This document shows positions 35,171 through 46,376 of a stretch of DNA of 64,000 nt, in pieces. Source of the DNA: Sclerodactyla briareus (taxonomy: Eukaryota; Echinodermata; Holothuroidea; Dendrochirotida; Sclerodactylidae). Position numbers and translations under genes: made by a program. Position 1 is the first letter of the stretch. The number at the start of each line of letters is the position of its first letter. The notes beneath the pieces are model-generated. The model was not told the DNA's origin and did no database searches. It saw only the letters and a program-made list of their open reading frames with translations. The stretch is from NCBI GenBank assembly GCA_026419785.1, contig JAODTK010004965.1, positions 62,001-126,000 on the forward strand. Direction: 5' to 3'.

Positions 35171-35184
35171 GAAGGAAAGGGGGA
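35171..35184 (+). promoter_or_regulatory. Polypurine tract
   Basis: GAAGGAAAGGGGGA ends exactly one base before the 3' LTR start TGCGATG. This is the expected position of the plus-strand primer of an LTR element. Confidence 0.8.
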
Positions 35185-35522
35185 TGCGATGTTATGTGTT
35201 TTTCATTGGGCGTGCACCCTCAAGGTATATTCATATATATATCTCTATCCCTGGTCAGCAGGTTTCTACTATTCCGTAATGTGCATTCTCTGCACCAATC
35301 AAGATCAGTATTGCTTGATATATAAACGTATGCACGTGGTGCACGCCGTACTTATTATCACTTATTATTTAGTCCTGTTTTCAGTTAGACGTCAGAGAGG
35401 AGACGGAGACGACATTTTTACTTATGGTTTCTGCAGTTCTAGATATACGGACTATGGCTCCAACTTAGTATTTCCGTTTCTCATTAGTATCCTGTCTCTA
35501 ACCAGAAGCTGACTTTATAACA
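35185..35522 (+). repeat. 3' LTR
   Basis: 338 bp, matching the 5' LTR, from TGCGATGTTATGTG to TTATAACA. Substitutions and indels relative to the 5' LTR are moderate, so the insertion is not recent unless errors dominate. Confidence 0.9.
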
Positions 35523-37115
35523 TCGTGCACGCTGCTGCGAGGAATCCCGGTGTTTGTGAACAGAGAATCCACGCGAGTCTGGTAACTGGAGACGGTTATA
35601 CATTATCTTGCCACCGCCTAAATCGTGATCCCCGAGGAAGCCTTTCCGTCTAGGTCAGTGCAGGTCTCACGCCTAATATGATGAAACTCTGTTCTGGGTG
35701 GGGTGTAGTAAACATTTTTGGGTTGTTTACTTCCGAATATTCAACGTCGTATTCAATTCAATTCATGTTAGTCTGTGAACCGAATCCAGTGTTTTTGGCT
35801 CTATTGTGCTTCCGTTCTGGCTATATTCCAGGGAATCCTAGGTGCTCACTGCTGTGTACCTTAGACGGCGATTGGATTCCTTCTACTACCTCACTTCGTC
35901 CCCTCGGTTACCGCTTGGCAGGAGCACGTATCCAATGCAAGGTTCTCGGGGAGCGGGATGGTAGAGGTTAGCTCCTGATTTGCTTCTTCTGGGCATATGT
36001 CGCGCTTCCCGGCAACGATCTTGCCCACCGTGTCCTGTGTGAACGTATCCGGTGGGGTTGGGGCCGACCGCCAGGATGCCCCCGTTAGTCTCGTGGTTGG
36101 CGCGCTTTGTGGGGTCCCTAAGGGAGTCGGGGGTTGAATGGGCCAGGACCCACCCTGGCGCCTGCCCGAGGAGGCCTGGCGATTGGAAGCGGCCTGTGGA
36201 CTCGGCTAGGTGCTTCCAGAGCATGTTGCCCATGAGTGAGTGAGTGAGTGATTGAGTTGTGAGGCCTAGACACAGCATCCCCGAATTAACTGAAGCAGTG
36301 ATATTCCAAAGAGCAGAATTGATACGCTTCCTAGACCCTCTCTGCAAACGAGTATAGGCCACATGTTCTTTATGTGAATGGACATGGTCGTGCGATGTTT
36401 ATCACTGTCATGACTGATGATCACTGATCACTTACCAGGTCATGACTCGGATTCACTCCACTATACACGCTACCTGAAGTATAGTTGGCGCTACGCAAAT
36501 TGCGATTTACAGATGAAGCAGAGTAGCCTTCAGGAGCTGCCACGTGATATCACACCAGTGAGAATTAATGCCAAAGGGCGAAGGAACCGGCTGGGGCGGA
36601 ACAAATGTGTAGACGTGAAATCCGTGGGGGGAAGGGAGGGGGGGCACCGGTGTACCTTGAAGAATGCATCCTCAGGTCGTTAATAAGCCGACTAGTTTTC
36701 AATAAGCAACTCTAAACCCTAATCCCTTTAGAACGCTTATGTTCGTATTTACCCGGTTCCAGGTGATCACTTCTGCAATTCCATACTAATCTTCTGGTTT
36801 ATTGTGTATTGATGCCATATAACACACCTGAATATCCACTCTATCGAGGAGATTATTTCGAATTTTCACTCGGTCTCAGTAGATTTACCTGATGGGTCAA
36901 AGGTTAACTTGTCTGTCTCTTTGTTGAGTTGAAACAAACATTATTTTCCAGGTGCGAATACACTACTCTATTTCCCTAAATGGACGAACGATTTTCTTAT
37001 TCTTGACAAAAAGAACGGGGTCTTCGGGCTCCGAAAAGTGGGTTCTGTGGTTGGGTTGTCTAGCTCCGCGTTTTTACCCCCTTAATATATGAATATTTCA
37101 CCTCATTTCAATTAT
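35523..37115. other. Duplicated non-coding stretch, unit B
   Basis: Counterpart of 6,375-7,960, resuming exactly after the LTR element. A minus-strand frame of 158 codons (36,362-35,886) overlaps the equivalent GC-rich stretch but differs from the unit A translation by frameshifts. Confidence 0.6.
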
Positions 37116-37116
37116 A

Positions 37117-37194
37117 TTAATAATATAATAATAATAAGATAATAATAAGAATATAATAATACTAATAATATAATAATAATATACTAATAATTGG
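37117..37194. repeat. (TAA)n microsatellite
   Basis: Interrupted TAA array just upstream of the LINE remnant in unit B. Unit A has only a short AATAATAG at the same place. Confidence 0.9.
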
Positions 37195-37740
37195 AGTGCG
37201 TGAACTTACGAAGGAACGGGCCCGCTGATGAGTTGTGTTGCAGGGCCAAGTCTGACCTGCTACCAATCAAGGGTGAAGATATGGCAACAGTGGAAGACGA
37301 TACACCCACTATGGACGAGAAAATGCTCCCAAGCCAGTACCCACGACAAGAGCGAAGTAACATCCATGGAAATGCGTACAGAGGCTGAGGCAGAACAATG
37401 GGTCGAAGATTGAAAACTGAGGCACTAATCACAGCCGCCAAAGACCAGACAAGTGCGCACAAGGACAAAGTGCAACATGACAGTGATGACCCTTAATGTC
37501 GGATGTGTAAACAAAGAGACGAGGACATGGCCCACACCGTTACTGCCTGCCCCAATATCGCGTCATCTTTACAAAGTGCGGCAAACAACATGGCAGCTGC
37601 TATCCACACGAGATATGCCAACACTACGCACATACCTACATAACATTCCAAACTGGCTCCAAAAACCGAAATCAGTGGAGGAGATGATAACACCAAGATC
37701 CTATTGGACCCCGTGGCCGAGGCCGAGGTAGCATAAATAT
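37195..37740 (+). pseudogene. LINE polyprotein C-terminal region, unit B
   Basis: Counterpart of 7,960-8,830. It extends further upstream (a CRAKSDLLPIKGEDMATVED block and MLPSQYPRQERS) and covers the C-x2-C...H-type block with a LYKVRH-like motif, but it stops at about 37,705, where about 400 bp present in unit A are missing. A (TAA)n tail follows at 37,768-37,832. Confidence 0.7.
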
Positions 37741-37767
37741 AGATGACCAATCAACAATTGTTCAACA

Positions 37768-37775
37768 ATTGTAAC

Positions 37776-37811
<36 letters not shown>

Positions 37812-37832
37812 CATAATAATAATAATAATAGA
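37768..37832. repeat. (TAA)n microsatellite
   Basis: TAA array following the LINE remnant, counterpart of 8,889-8,988. Confidence 0.9.
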
Positions 37833-37974
37833 CAAACAAAAGAGAGCACACCATACAAACAGGTGAGTCAGTCTGAATCTGGTGTACGCGGTGAATAGAT
37901 TTGATCCTCATGTCCATACAGCTGAATAATTAGTACGTTTTGATAATTGATGCTTATCGGTAGGCTACTTCCAG

Positions 37975-38195
37975 ACAAAATGCTTTCGTTGGAGCAAATG
38001 TAAGAGCGCGGGTTCTACACTATATACAAATGTTATTCGCAGAGTCAGACGTAACGATATTGAAGGTGTACACTATACACAGACGTTCTCGTCGAGCATA
38101 TGTACGGGGGCGGGAGGGTCTACCTCACATATATTGTTTCCCCGTCAAGCAGATTTAAGCGGCGAGTCTAATATATGTCACATGTCTTTGGCAAT
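37975..38195. repeat. Minisatellite, unit B
   Basis: Same 52-55 bp unit family as 9,135-9,350 (GGGTCTACACTATATAC-type blocks), about four diverged copies. Confidence 0.7.
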
Positions 38196-38673
38196 AGCGC
38201 ATAAGAAGAATAAGCCTGTTGGGCCGTAGCAGTTTTCAGATAAGCTCCATAAGTCATTGCACCGTCCCGTATAATGTACTTTATCCTGAACATTGTTCTA
38301 TTTATTCTTTGCAGCATTCAATGTTGTATTCCTTGAATCGGTGAAAGGTTGGTTATTCTTACTGTAATTTTTTCCATTCTCACGATGGTTTTTATTTTTC
38401 TGTTTTACATTTACCAGCTTTTATCGTTGACGGTAATGTTTGTGATTGAATAACTAATTTGTGGCCTATCCTGAAGAGTTTCTTTAATGTTTGTTCCTAT
38501 CTGAGTATTAAACGTCGAATTTTCGGTAGAGGTGATGACTACCAAGCAATAACATAATAGGACACCTGTTTTTAAAGCCACGTCCTCATTTCCCCCCCCC
38601 AAACACCTTTCCGTGAAAATGTTTACAGGGTCCTCGACACTTCTAACTCCCCGAGTAGAGCAGCAGTACGAAG

Positions 38674-38780
38674 TTGTCGACAACCCCGATGTTTCTCACT
38701 TCTACGGTCTTGTCATGGTTGGTTGGGCAGCGGTTTTCGTTTTGGCAGAAACGGTCGTTTGTGCGCATCGTTCTTTTTTT
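38674..38780 (+). CDS. Candidate signal-peptide exon of the FReD gene, unit B
   Basis: The bases before the ATG (GAAGTTGTCGACAACCCCG) match the unit A sequence before 9,923. After the ATG one frame gives a hydrophobic run, and the alternative frame gives MVGWAAVFVLAETVVCA, a good signal-peptide shape ending in a small residue before Cys. The frame differs from unit A, so the real reading is uncertain. Confidence 0.3.
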
Positions 38781-40350
38781 TTCCTAAGTGAAGAAAAATT
38801 ATAACAACTCATTTGGCGATCAGTGTGTTCTGATTTGACGTTGATCCGGACTTACCATCGTACAAGACCAAGCTAGGCCACCCTTAGCATATTGTTTGTA
38901 TCCACGAAAAGTGTTCGGACGACGGCAGTCTGAATCTTACTTGCACGAGTTTACATTCAAATTGTAGGCCCACGTTTACCCACGAACATACGGCTAAATT
39001 TTATTGGCTGTCTTCTGTTCACCTACCCCCTAACAGAGTGAGTGCCATTCTGACCTCCTGCTTCCCCCATCCTTCACTCATATTGGGGAGAGATTTGTAG
39101 ATTACTGCAGCAGCAACACTTCTCACTCTTTTTTTCCTGTGCAAACACTTTTGATAATTGAATATCACGTAAGTAGTGGAAGTGATTATGGAAGTATATC
39201 GTAATTATTGCATGCTCATTATTATGTCTATATCTCATAATTTTTGTGTTTATCTAATCTCTCGTGATTATGTTATACTAAGTCATAGTTAATATCAATA
39301 TTCCTAGTTTGATTTGCCTTTTTTAACAGTAAAATGCCATCCTGGGGCTACTTCAACCATCGGGTCTTGATCGGGCTACGGCTCCATTCCTACAGGGTAG
39401 GTCGGATGATCATGAAAGTTTATCATTATTATCTTTTCAACTTCATAACGGATGCAGAATTTGTACCCAAATTGGAGGAACCTGATGATATCACTTAACA
39501 ATTTGGCAGTCACGGGCTTCATCTATTCTCCTAATCCCAATTGTGACTAATGAATAGTGAACTACTATACATACCTCGCCAAACACTACGCTCGGTATTA
39601 CATGAAATTGCTTGAGTGGATTGCTTATGAAGATATCCCACAAGAGCCCTCTTCCTCACTCACTCCACCACCGGCCTCGGCCGCACAGGGTGTAGCTATG
39701 CTCTCTATAAATCTATTCCCACCGCCTCAGAAAAGTTATATAAAAGAATAAACAATGATCCTATATGAGGGCGGGATACCATGATCGGCTGAGGGCGAAG
39801 CATACACCCCCACCCAGGAGCTATATGATTATCAGTTTATGGCCTTATGTCGCAATTATTTTCTGCACTTCATTCGTCAGTGCGCCTTTTCTTGGTGGCC
39901 ATTGAAGTCGTTTACTTGTCACATCACACCTATACATTAAATGACAATGCCCGTTTGCTTTTCGCATGTATCTGCATTTCACTTTCGATAAATCTATTAC
40001 TATTGGGAACCTCGTTTCCATGGATCTGTTAGGCGTGACGGAACTTCCGAACTCCCCTGACGAAACTTACACATTCTACAGCTCAACCCCTAACCCTCCC
40101 CCCCCCCTCCCCCGATGATAATATTAACAATCACCGATTCACCATGGTATTCATTGTTAGTCCCCGGGTGATGCGGTACGAAAATAAGCCGCAACGATCT
40201 CGCAAGGCAAAAAAGGAAAACATATTTGTTGCATTTTTCCCCCATCTGTGCCCCCGAACTGTTCCGGTGGCGAGCATGCGCCACTTACGCCTTCAGTTAA
40301 TCAGTGAAAGTTTGTGATATGACAGGACGTATGGTAATCATGTTTTAATT
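38781..40350. other. Duplicated intron/intergenic stretch, unit B
   Basis: Counterpart of about 10,020-11,880. AT-rich, with a C run at 40,098-40,108. No conserved frame. Confidence 0.5.
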
Positions 40351-40351
40351 T

Positions 40352-40705
40352 ATGTTTGAGCAAAAAGTTTGGACGCAAGCACTGCATGGGGAACTATTGG
40401 GGTTTCCGGCTTACGTGGTAGTTTTGTTAGCTTCTGTTGGGTTCCTTCTGCACATCCTTTTGAGAGTGCATTCACCTCTCAGTTTGGACACATATCTACC
40501 CGATTTTACCTATCTCAAGACGTTCTTCTCTCGGAACGTTAGGGCAGAGTGGCATCCCCCACCCAGCAACACAATTTGGAAGACAACAATCGGTACTGGC
40601 CGACTTGGTGGTTGCACAACGTCAGACAAAACTTTTCCACAAGCATATGGACACAAATTTCGAGTACTTGAAATTCAGGCTGAGATCCGCGCCAACTGCT
40701 GTTGA
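40352..40705 (+). other. Unconserved 117-codon frame, B-only
   Basis: Open from MFEQKVWTQALHGELLGF to a TGA, with one hydrophobic segment (AYVVVLLASVGFLLHILL). It lies in a B-only stretch just upstream of the FReD exon and is followed by a C-tract repeat motif (CCCC...ACTTCGAAAATT, 40,737-40,765). It is more likely part of an inserted repeat than an exon; no family is recognised. Confidence 0.2.
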
Positions 40706-40822
40706 CGATGTGTTCAGAAAATCACCTGAGATTATCCCCCCCCCCCCCCCGCACTTCGAAAATTCGTCGCTCAAATTCATATATGTTTGCCGCCGTTGAC
40801 AGCCATCTACTTTGTCTACCAG

Positions 40823-40937
40823 AACCGGACCAGCTTCATGACGCCTCTGAAGTCTACCTAAATACCGCCGCCCTCACCCTTCACGACACCGTTCGGAGTC
40901 TATTGAGACTTCGACAACGACGGGGGAGGAATGGACC
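40823..40937 (+). pseudogene. FReD exon 1, unit B
   Basis: Acceptor TTTGTCTACCAG precedes it, as in unit A. VYL and, in a shifted frame, PFGVY-DF-DNDGGG are readable, followed by TGG for the invariant Trp (lost in copy A) and ACC. The Cys of the YCD motif is TGA here. An internal deletion of about 80 bp relative to 12,030-12,110 removes the domain start. The following bases GAAGTC are not a usable donor. Confidence 0.7.
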
Positions 40938-41387
40938 GAAGTCAAAAACGTACGGCTACGCATATGTCCTGGTCACCACCGTTTCATCACCGATGACTAT
41001 TAGAAGGCATTTGTCACTTGGTGCACGTGGGACCGGAACCCCGCCACCTCTCGCATCTGAATCTATTTTGCAACGCACGCACCCCATACCACTTAGTAAT
41101 ATATCACGGTATTAAAGCGTGCGATTCGTCGAAGTCGTGACAACTTAGATGAATCGTATAACTTTCTCAGGGCCGGTCCAAACCCTTTTTCATAGGCATT
41201 CCAGAGCGTTATCGCGCGAGGACCCCTAGCGAATAATAAATGGTCTCCGTTTACATGACGTCACACAAGTAGTCCCCACATAATGACATGACAAAGTTGC
41301 GAATGATATCAGACGATGTACTGTACGTATCCTTATCGATTGCAATTGAAGATTGTTTCGTGACGACATGCAAGCTCCACCGTGCTA
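40938..41387. other. Intron start, unit B, with B-only insertion
   Basis: 40,955-41,340 is absent from unit A. The match to unit A resumes at about 41,340 (TTGCAATTGAAGATTGTT) and ends at the (TTA)n array. Confidence 0.5.
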
Positions 41388-42184
41388 TTATTATTATTAT
41401 TATTATTGCTATTATTATTATTATTATTTTGATTTCATTGAATAAGTCATAGGAATCTATGAGTCACGTCCGTGTGTGTGTGTGTGTGATGTGTGTGTGT
41501 GACGCCCGCTTGTAACCACGATAACTTGATCAGGTCTGATTAGGTCAGGCTCGTACTTGGTATGTGTAGTTTCCCCATGATGGTACATAAACCTCATTTT
41601 TTTGGGTCAGGTCCAGATTTCAATCTGAGGTCCACCCGCAGAATCCCAGAACTGTTGGGTCCATCAAGTTGAAATTTGGTGTCCAGCTTTCTTATGGGGA
41701 GTACAGAACCCTATTGTTTTGGTTCAGTCGGAAGTGAATTTTGGTCTGTCGAAAATAGGAAAGGAAATTTGTTGTGAAAATCCGGTATTTTGGCCAATTT
41801 TGCTGGTGTAAACACATAACTCGACTCCTCCTGCGATTTTAAAGACCTCATATGGGTTTGGTTGGTTTTCCCATAATGAGTATCATGAACCCTCTATTGT
41901 TTGGGGTCAGCGTCAGAGGTCATATGAAGGTGCAGAGTTCAAAAGCTGAAAACCTTGAAATTAGTGTGTAGCTTCTTACCAAGGGCTACAGGAACCCTAT
42001 TAGTGTTGGGAAAGATAGGAAAATTGTGCAGACGTTATGTTGCCCATAATTAGCTGCCGTCCATCTCCCATTCGTCTGGTGTCTGGCTATAGGTTGACAG
42101 AAGCGTCAAGGAACACTAAGCCTTTTGGACTTTCTGTTATTATTGTATATTATTATTATTATTATGATTATTATTATTTATAGT

Positions 42185-42222
<38 letters not shown>

Positions 42223-42235
42223 ATTATATTATATT
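41388..42235. mobile_element. (TTA)n-bounded block with internal repeats
   Basis: A TTA array at 41,388-41,428 and another at 42,143-42,235 bracket about 700 bp absent from unit A. Inside are a GT array (41,472-41,502) and four diverged copies of a roughly 60-bp motif with a CCCATAATGAGTA-like, a GAACCCTATTGTTTTGG-like and a GGTCAG-like part, near 41,560, 41,680, 41,868 and 41,960. It looks like an inserted non-autonomous repeat; no coding sequence is visible. Confidence 0.5.
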
Positions 42236-43489
42236 GATTGATACCATGGGTGTGTGATCAAAAAAAAAAAAACAACCTTTCCAGTGGCAATACAGTTAGT
42301 TTCTGTATTCATCGAAAGCAAAATTCCGGTTTTAGCCATAGGAAAAAAAATAAATAAGTAAATGAGATCTCTAGGGCCAGTCAACTCGCCGACTGAAGAA
42401 GAGTCTGGATACGCCGACTGGATGAACTCGTACGAAAAAACAGGCTATTTCTCTCAAAAAATTTCTTAACGATCGTCCCAAGCGATATGGCGCTCCGTCT
42501 AGAATACCCGGCAAAATTTTGCTCTTTGCCGGCCGGATATAATAGCTGACATGAGCGAGAGGAGGTTTGGGTTTACTCACCTGTTCACCCATATTGTAAA
42601 CTTGCAGTGAGTTATTGGTATTTCTCGTTTGCACTCATCGACTGACATATTCCTACACAGAAGAATAGGTAGGCCGTAGATGAGTGACACCTTTTAACAT
42701 TCTGTCACTAAAATTGCCACCCCAGATTCCTTACAATAATCCGGCAAATGCCATCTCCGGCGCCTAGGAGGTATAAAAAGACTTTAAAATTTTCTTCGCA
42801 ACCTAGCGCCAACCAATGATGGCACTCCGTATAGATAGTGAACGAGTTCAACCTCAACCACACCACCCCCCACACTTTTTCGAAAGGGATCGACGCACCC
42901 GAGTATTATGACATATTTCACCATATAAACCTACACTCCATATGCGTAGCATTGAAAAAAAATATTAAACAACTTGGCAATAAACAGATGAGGTAATAAA
43001 TGCAAGCCATATCAAAGGATGGCATAGAAGAGCATCATCGGAAGCAAGCCCTTCCACAGTCATAAGGGTGCATGATCCGACTAATTACGGCTTGCCAATC
43101 CGGTGCCGTAAAAAACAAACTTTCCCGTAGTTTTAGAGATATTCCAGCCTATTCTTGTACCGCATGTTGTACGCCTACGAGTGATTGAACATGATTACAA
43201 TGTTCATTATACTTGCAACTGTGAACCGGCTCATTTCCAGGCTACCTGAGATTAAGTACGACCTCCAATGTTAGTGGCCCTCCGCCTGAATAGAATCCTT
43301 CGTAGTCCGTGGAAAAGTGTTAAAAAAGGAATGGTTTTTGCGAAACACCTGTCAGCCTGTGTGATGAGTCGGAACATAATTTAGTATCACCCTCTTAACA
43401 ACGACAAGTTATTCTACCCTGGTGAGATTATTTTAATTGATTATAAGTGTGCACACAGATACGAACAAATCTTCTTTCTACACATACAG
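42236..43489. other. Rest of large FReD intron, unit B
   Basis: 42,545-42,690 aligns with 15,840-16,030 and 43,380-43,489 with 16,130-16,220. The 42,700-43,380 stretch is B-only and starts with a C-tract repeat copy. The 87-codon minus frame at 42,371-42,634 has no supported function. Confidence 0.5.
42746..42905 (+). repeat. C-tract interspersed repeat, copy 1
   Basis: Contains the family core: CTCCGGCGCCTAGGAGGT, a TTTAAAATTTTCTTCG block, GCGCCAACCAATGATGGC, ACTCCGTATAGATAGTGAAC and a C-rich run followed by ACACTTTTTCGAAAG. Related copies occur at 45,050-45,185, 60,485-60,640 and 61,395-61,505, with partial copies at 58,925-58,995, 60,030-60,120 and 50,690-50,715. Confidence 0.75.
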
Positions 43490-43665
43490 GTAGTCCAGAG
43501 ACGCGTTGATGTCAATCAATTTACAGAGAGAGTGGGCTGACTACAAGAAGGGGTTTGGTTCGTTGCGCGACCGAGGACCGAATTCTGGCTAGGAAATGAG
43601 AAGATAGACAATACTAACAGAGCAGAAGAACTAAAAACTAGATTGAACTGAAGGGTCGGGACCGG
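43490..43665 (+). pseudogene. FReD exon 2 (5' half), unit B
   Basis: Acceptor TTTCTACACATACAG, then GTAGTCCAGAGACGCG encodes VVQRR in phase with the exon 1 ending, showing the true junction that copy A blurs by a 1-nt loss. FTERVG and a KKG-FG block follow with frameshifts, then GAATTCTGGCTAGG encodes EFWL. From about 43,665 the match to 16,400-16,475 collapses, so the YxLxxxxYSGDAG end and its donor are not recognisable. Confidence 0.7.
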
Positions 43666-44669
43666 AATCCAATTAGTACCACTGCAGCCTGTCTCCCTCG
43701 ATGCCTAACACTTCCTAATTTGCCTGTATGTGTTACATACGTGCCACCATAGGCGGCGCACGCGGGGGGGGGCGGGGGGGGGGGGGGGGGGACGGGGGAT
43801 CGCGTCAAATGAATTGAAAATTAATTAACACCAAACACGACAAGTAAACATCATTATCGATCTACGGAACATGATGGAATTATATATAGGCAATAGATTA
43901 TAACAGGCCTCAATAAATGGGAAACCAGAGCATTTCTAAGTCAACAAATGTAGACGTATCGAACCGTTGCCGCCTGGTCTGCGGTATTCGCAGCTTGTAG
44001 CGATATCTGTAAGCGAATGGGAAATGGTTACCTCCGCGAGAAGAGAAATGTGAAAAAAAAAACTAGAACAGAAGGAAACACGAGTCAGCATTGTGGCAAA
44101 TACAAGTGATGACCGACTGATGAATGCTAGTCTCTGACTAGGATCCTACTAGAGTATCAAGAGGGACATATCACCGCTTTATATGTTACAAGGCTACGTA
44201 TTCGCAACAAAAGTGGGACATTTGAAGAAGGAAAAAATGCGTCCTTATTGATTAGAATAGATACGTGAGCTTGACATTCTGTTCAGCTTTATGATGACAG
44301 AAGGAATACCCCAACAGACATGATGTCTGGAATGACTTTTCATTTACTATCTTGTAGTAATGGCTTTAGTATTACGTATTTCAAATAAAAAAACACATAA
44401 AACGCATGATTATGTATCAAACTGTATTTACTGTAACATTGCTATAATGGGCTTACAGATATGTTGCAATAAAACAATAACATATTTTGAAACCTTCTGA
44501 ATACTGTTTGTACATCAATTCACATTAACAACGTGGAACAAGGGTGTGTTGTTGTATATGTTAGTACGGTTCAAAGACACCACTTTGGTTGTCTTCTAAA
44601 AGTACGTAAAAGGTTTCACTTAGTGGTAACTAGTAAAATGCGAGGAGGAAACCTTCAGTGTTTGGTTGT

Positions 44670-44760
44670 CCCACCTACGGGAGTCGACCTATCTCTCCTA
44701 AACCATTATAATTAGACTGCAAGTACGCTAACCACGTGACAACAGGGCTGCCAACTGGGG
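44670..44760 (-). repeat. tRNA-derived SINE head
   Basis: On the minus strand, GTCACGTGGTTAGCGTACTT (A-box-like, about 44,725-44,745) is followed about 45 bp later by AGGTCGACTCCCGTAGG (B-box-like, about 44,680-44,697), as in tRNA-related Pol III promoters. It differs from the SINE at 19,058-19,455. The 3' extent is unknown. Confidence 0.45.
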
Positions 44761-45049
44761 CGGGAAGGGGCTACCTGGGCGAGCATCATAATCTCAGTCT
44801 CAATCATGGCACTGGAAATTCACCGTAATGAGAAAGAACGCGATTTTTTAGATGAGGGGGCGGGGGGGTGCGAAGGGTGTGACATCCCTTTCCCGGGCTT
44901 CCCTCAGCGGAATGCTGTCTTGCCAAACCCATCTGATATTCATTATCATTCTTCATAAATACTTTTTATTATTAACTCCATTTTGCCGACAGGCCCCAGT
45001 TTTATGACGGGTACAGTTATAGCTCACAACGCCCGGACTGTTGTGACGT

Positions 45050-45185
45050 TTCCGACATCTGGGAGGTTTGTAAACCCAAAATTCTCTTCCGCGCTCCGCG
45101 CCAACCAATGTGGCGCTCCGTTAGATAGTAACACACTCAATTCATCAAAAGTTTTGGTCGCGTCCCCCCCCCCTCCCCCCTAAAA
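45050..45185 (+). repeat. C-tract interspersed repeat, copy 2
   Basis: TTTCCGACATCTGGGAGGTT, AAAATTCTCTTCCGCGC, CGCGCCAACCAATGTGGCGC and TCCGTTAGATAGT are followed by a C-rich run at 45,165-45,180. Same order as the copies at 42,746 and 60,485. Confidence 0.75.
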
Positions 45186-46376
45186 TATGTAGGCTTCCGC
45201 CGCCACTGCGTGCCACACGGCCACAAGTATGCCCGCAATCAGATGTTTTTTTGTTTTTTTAATAGGTTCACGGGAAAAATCAACCCTACAGACTGGGAAC
45301 AAGGGACTTGAGACCAAATACCCACTCACCGATCCCTGTTACGGGATCCTTCGAAGACTCGGTTATTCTATTCATGGAGATCACAGAACTAAGCCTACTG
45401 AAGGTTCAGTACGGGTTAGGTCTGGGCTTCCTGTCCGATTGAATAATAGCTACCTTTTGGAGATAACAGGCCCGTACTAGACATGGGAAAATGGTGGGGG
45501 GGGGGGGTAGTGTAAACTCTCAGAGGGATGTGAGTTTTTGTCATAGGACTCTGGGAATGTTGTCACGGAGCAAGAGGGTGGATCCCCTACTAATTGGCGA
45601 GCCTCAAAAGCTCGATATTCATCCGAACTTGTTTCTCAGCAATGAGGGACACATCGTAGTCGACAGGGAGGAACCAAAAAACAAAAAAAAACAAAAACCA
45701 AAACAAAAAGCAAAGGCTTAGTGATTCTTTACTGATCTTGACTTGATCAAGCTAAGCATCGTCGAGATCATACTGCGGAATCATTGTAGTACTCGAAATT
45801 AGGAACTCCCCTCAAGTATGAAACTGATCAAGCAGATGAGGTCGGTGTTATCAAGCCTTAAAGTTTCTTCATACCAAAATGGCTTCCAGTACACCAAAAG
45901 CGACCGGTTTTGTTTTCCGATAAGAGAGCGCCCATACTGAATCAAAACTGATCGGCCCAGCATTCGGACTGAACGTGTTACAAGATTTCAGATTTGATCT
46001 CTCTTGACCTCAGATTACTTTGACATGACCTCAAAACGATAGGGCTATGTACTCGCTATGGGAATCCATATTTACTAATATGAACTCGATCCATCCAGGG
46101 TGGGGTCGCGATCGCGTTAACAAAGGTTGGGCGTTAACAAACTTGCCGCACCACCCCACACACACTTCAGCACATACACACACACCCGTCAGGACTGCCA
46201 TTAGATTCCTCATTCTCGTTAAGGAATGAACAAAAACGCCAGGAAAAGTGGTTATCTTCCAACAAATGTTAATTCCTGGTGTTTACATTTGTTGTGTCCC
46301 TTGACTAGGAGAGGTTGTTCCTACTTCACCAGTTGGTGAGCGATTGTTCCGTCCAAATTAGCCCCCCAGTTTAGAA

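Larger units (their letters stand above)
29727..35522 (+). mobile_element. Ty3/gypsy-type LTR retrotransposon, decayed
   Basis: About 5.8 kb inserted at the site that is continuous at about 6,375 in unit A. It has two LTRs (29,727-30,163 and 35,185-35,522), a polypurine tract, and a plus-strand gag-protease-RT-RNase H-integrase order, the Ty3/gypsy (Metaviridae) arrangement. A CGTGC pentamer flanks the element on both sides (29,722-29,726 and about 35,524-35,528) and is the likely 5-bp target duplication. The coding region is broken by many frameshifts and stops, so the copy is inactive. No envelope-like frame was found between integrase and 3' LTR. Confidence 0.9.
43666..46376. other. Expanded last FReD intron, unit B
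   Basis: About 2.7 kb against 0.5 kb in unit A. It contains an interrupted G tract (43,766-43,791), a SINE head on the minus strand (44,690-44,760), a C-tract repeat copy (45,050-45,185), a G run (45,494-45,507), an A-rich C-poor stretch (45,676-45,715) and a CA-rich stretch (46,150-46,188). No protein-coding gene is recognised. Confidence 0.5.

Noticed and set aside
41530..41960. AGGTCA-like half-sites suggesting nuclear receptor elements
   Set aside because: They are part of a repeated motif inside a likely mobile block; spacing is irregular and there is no nearby promoter.
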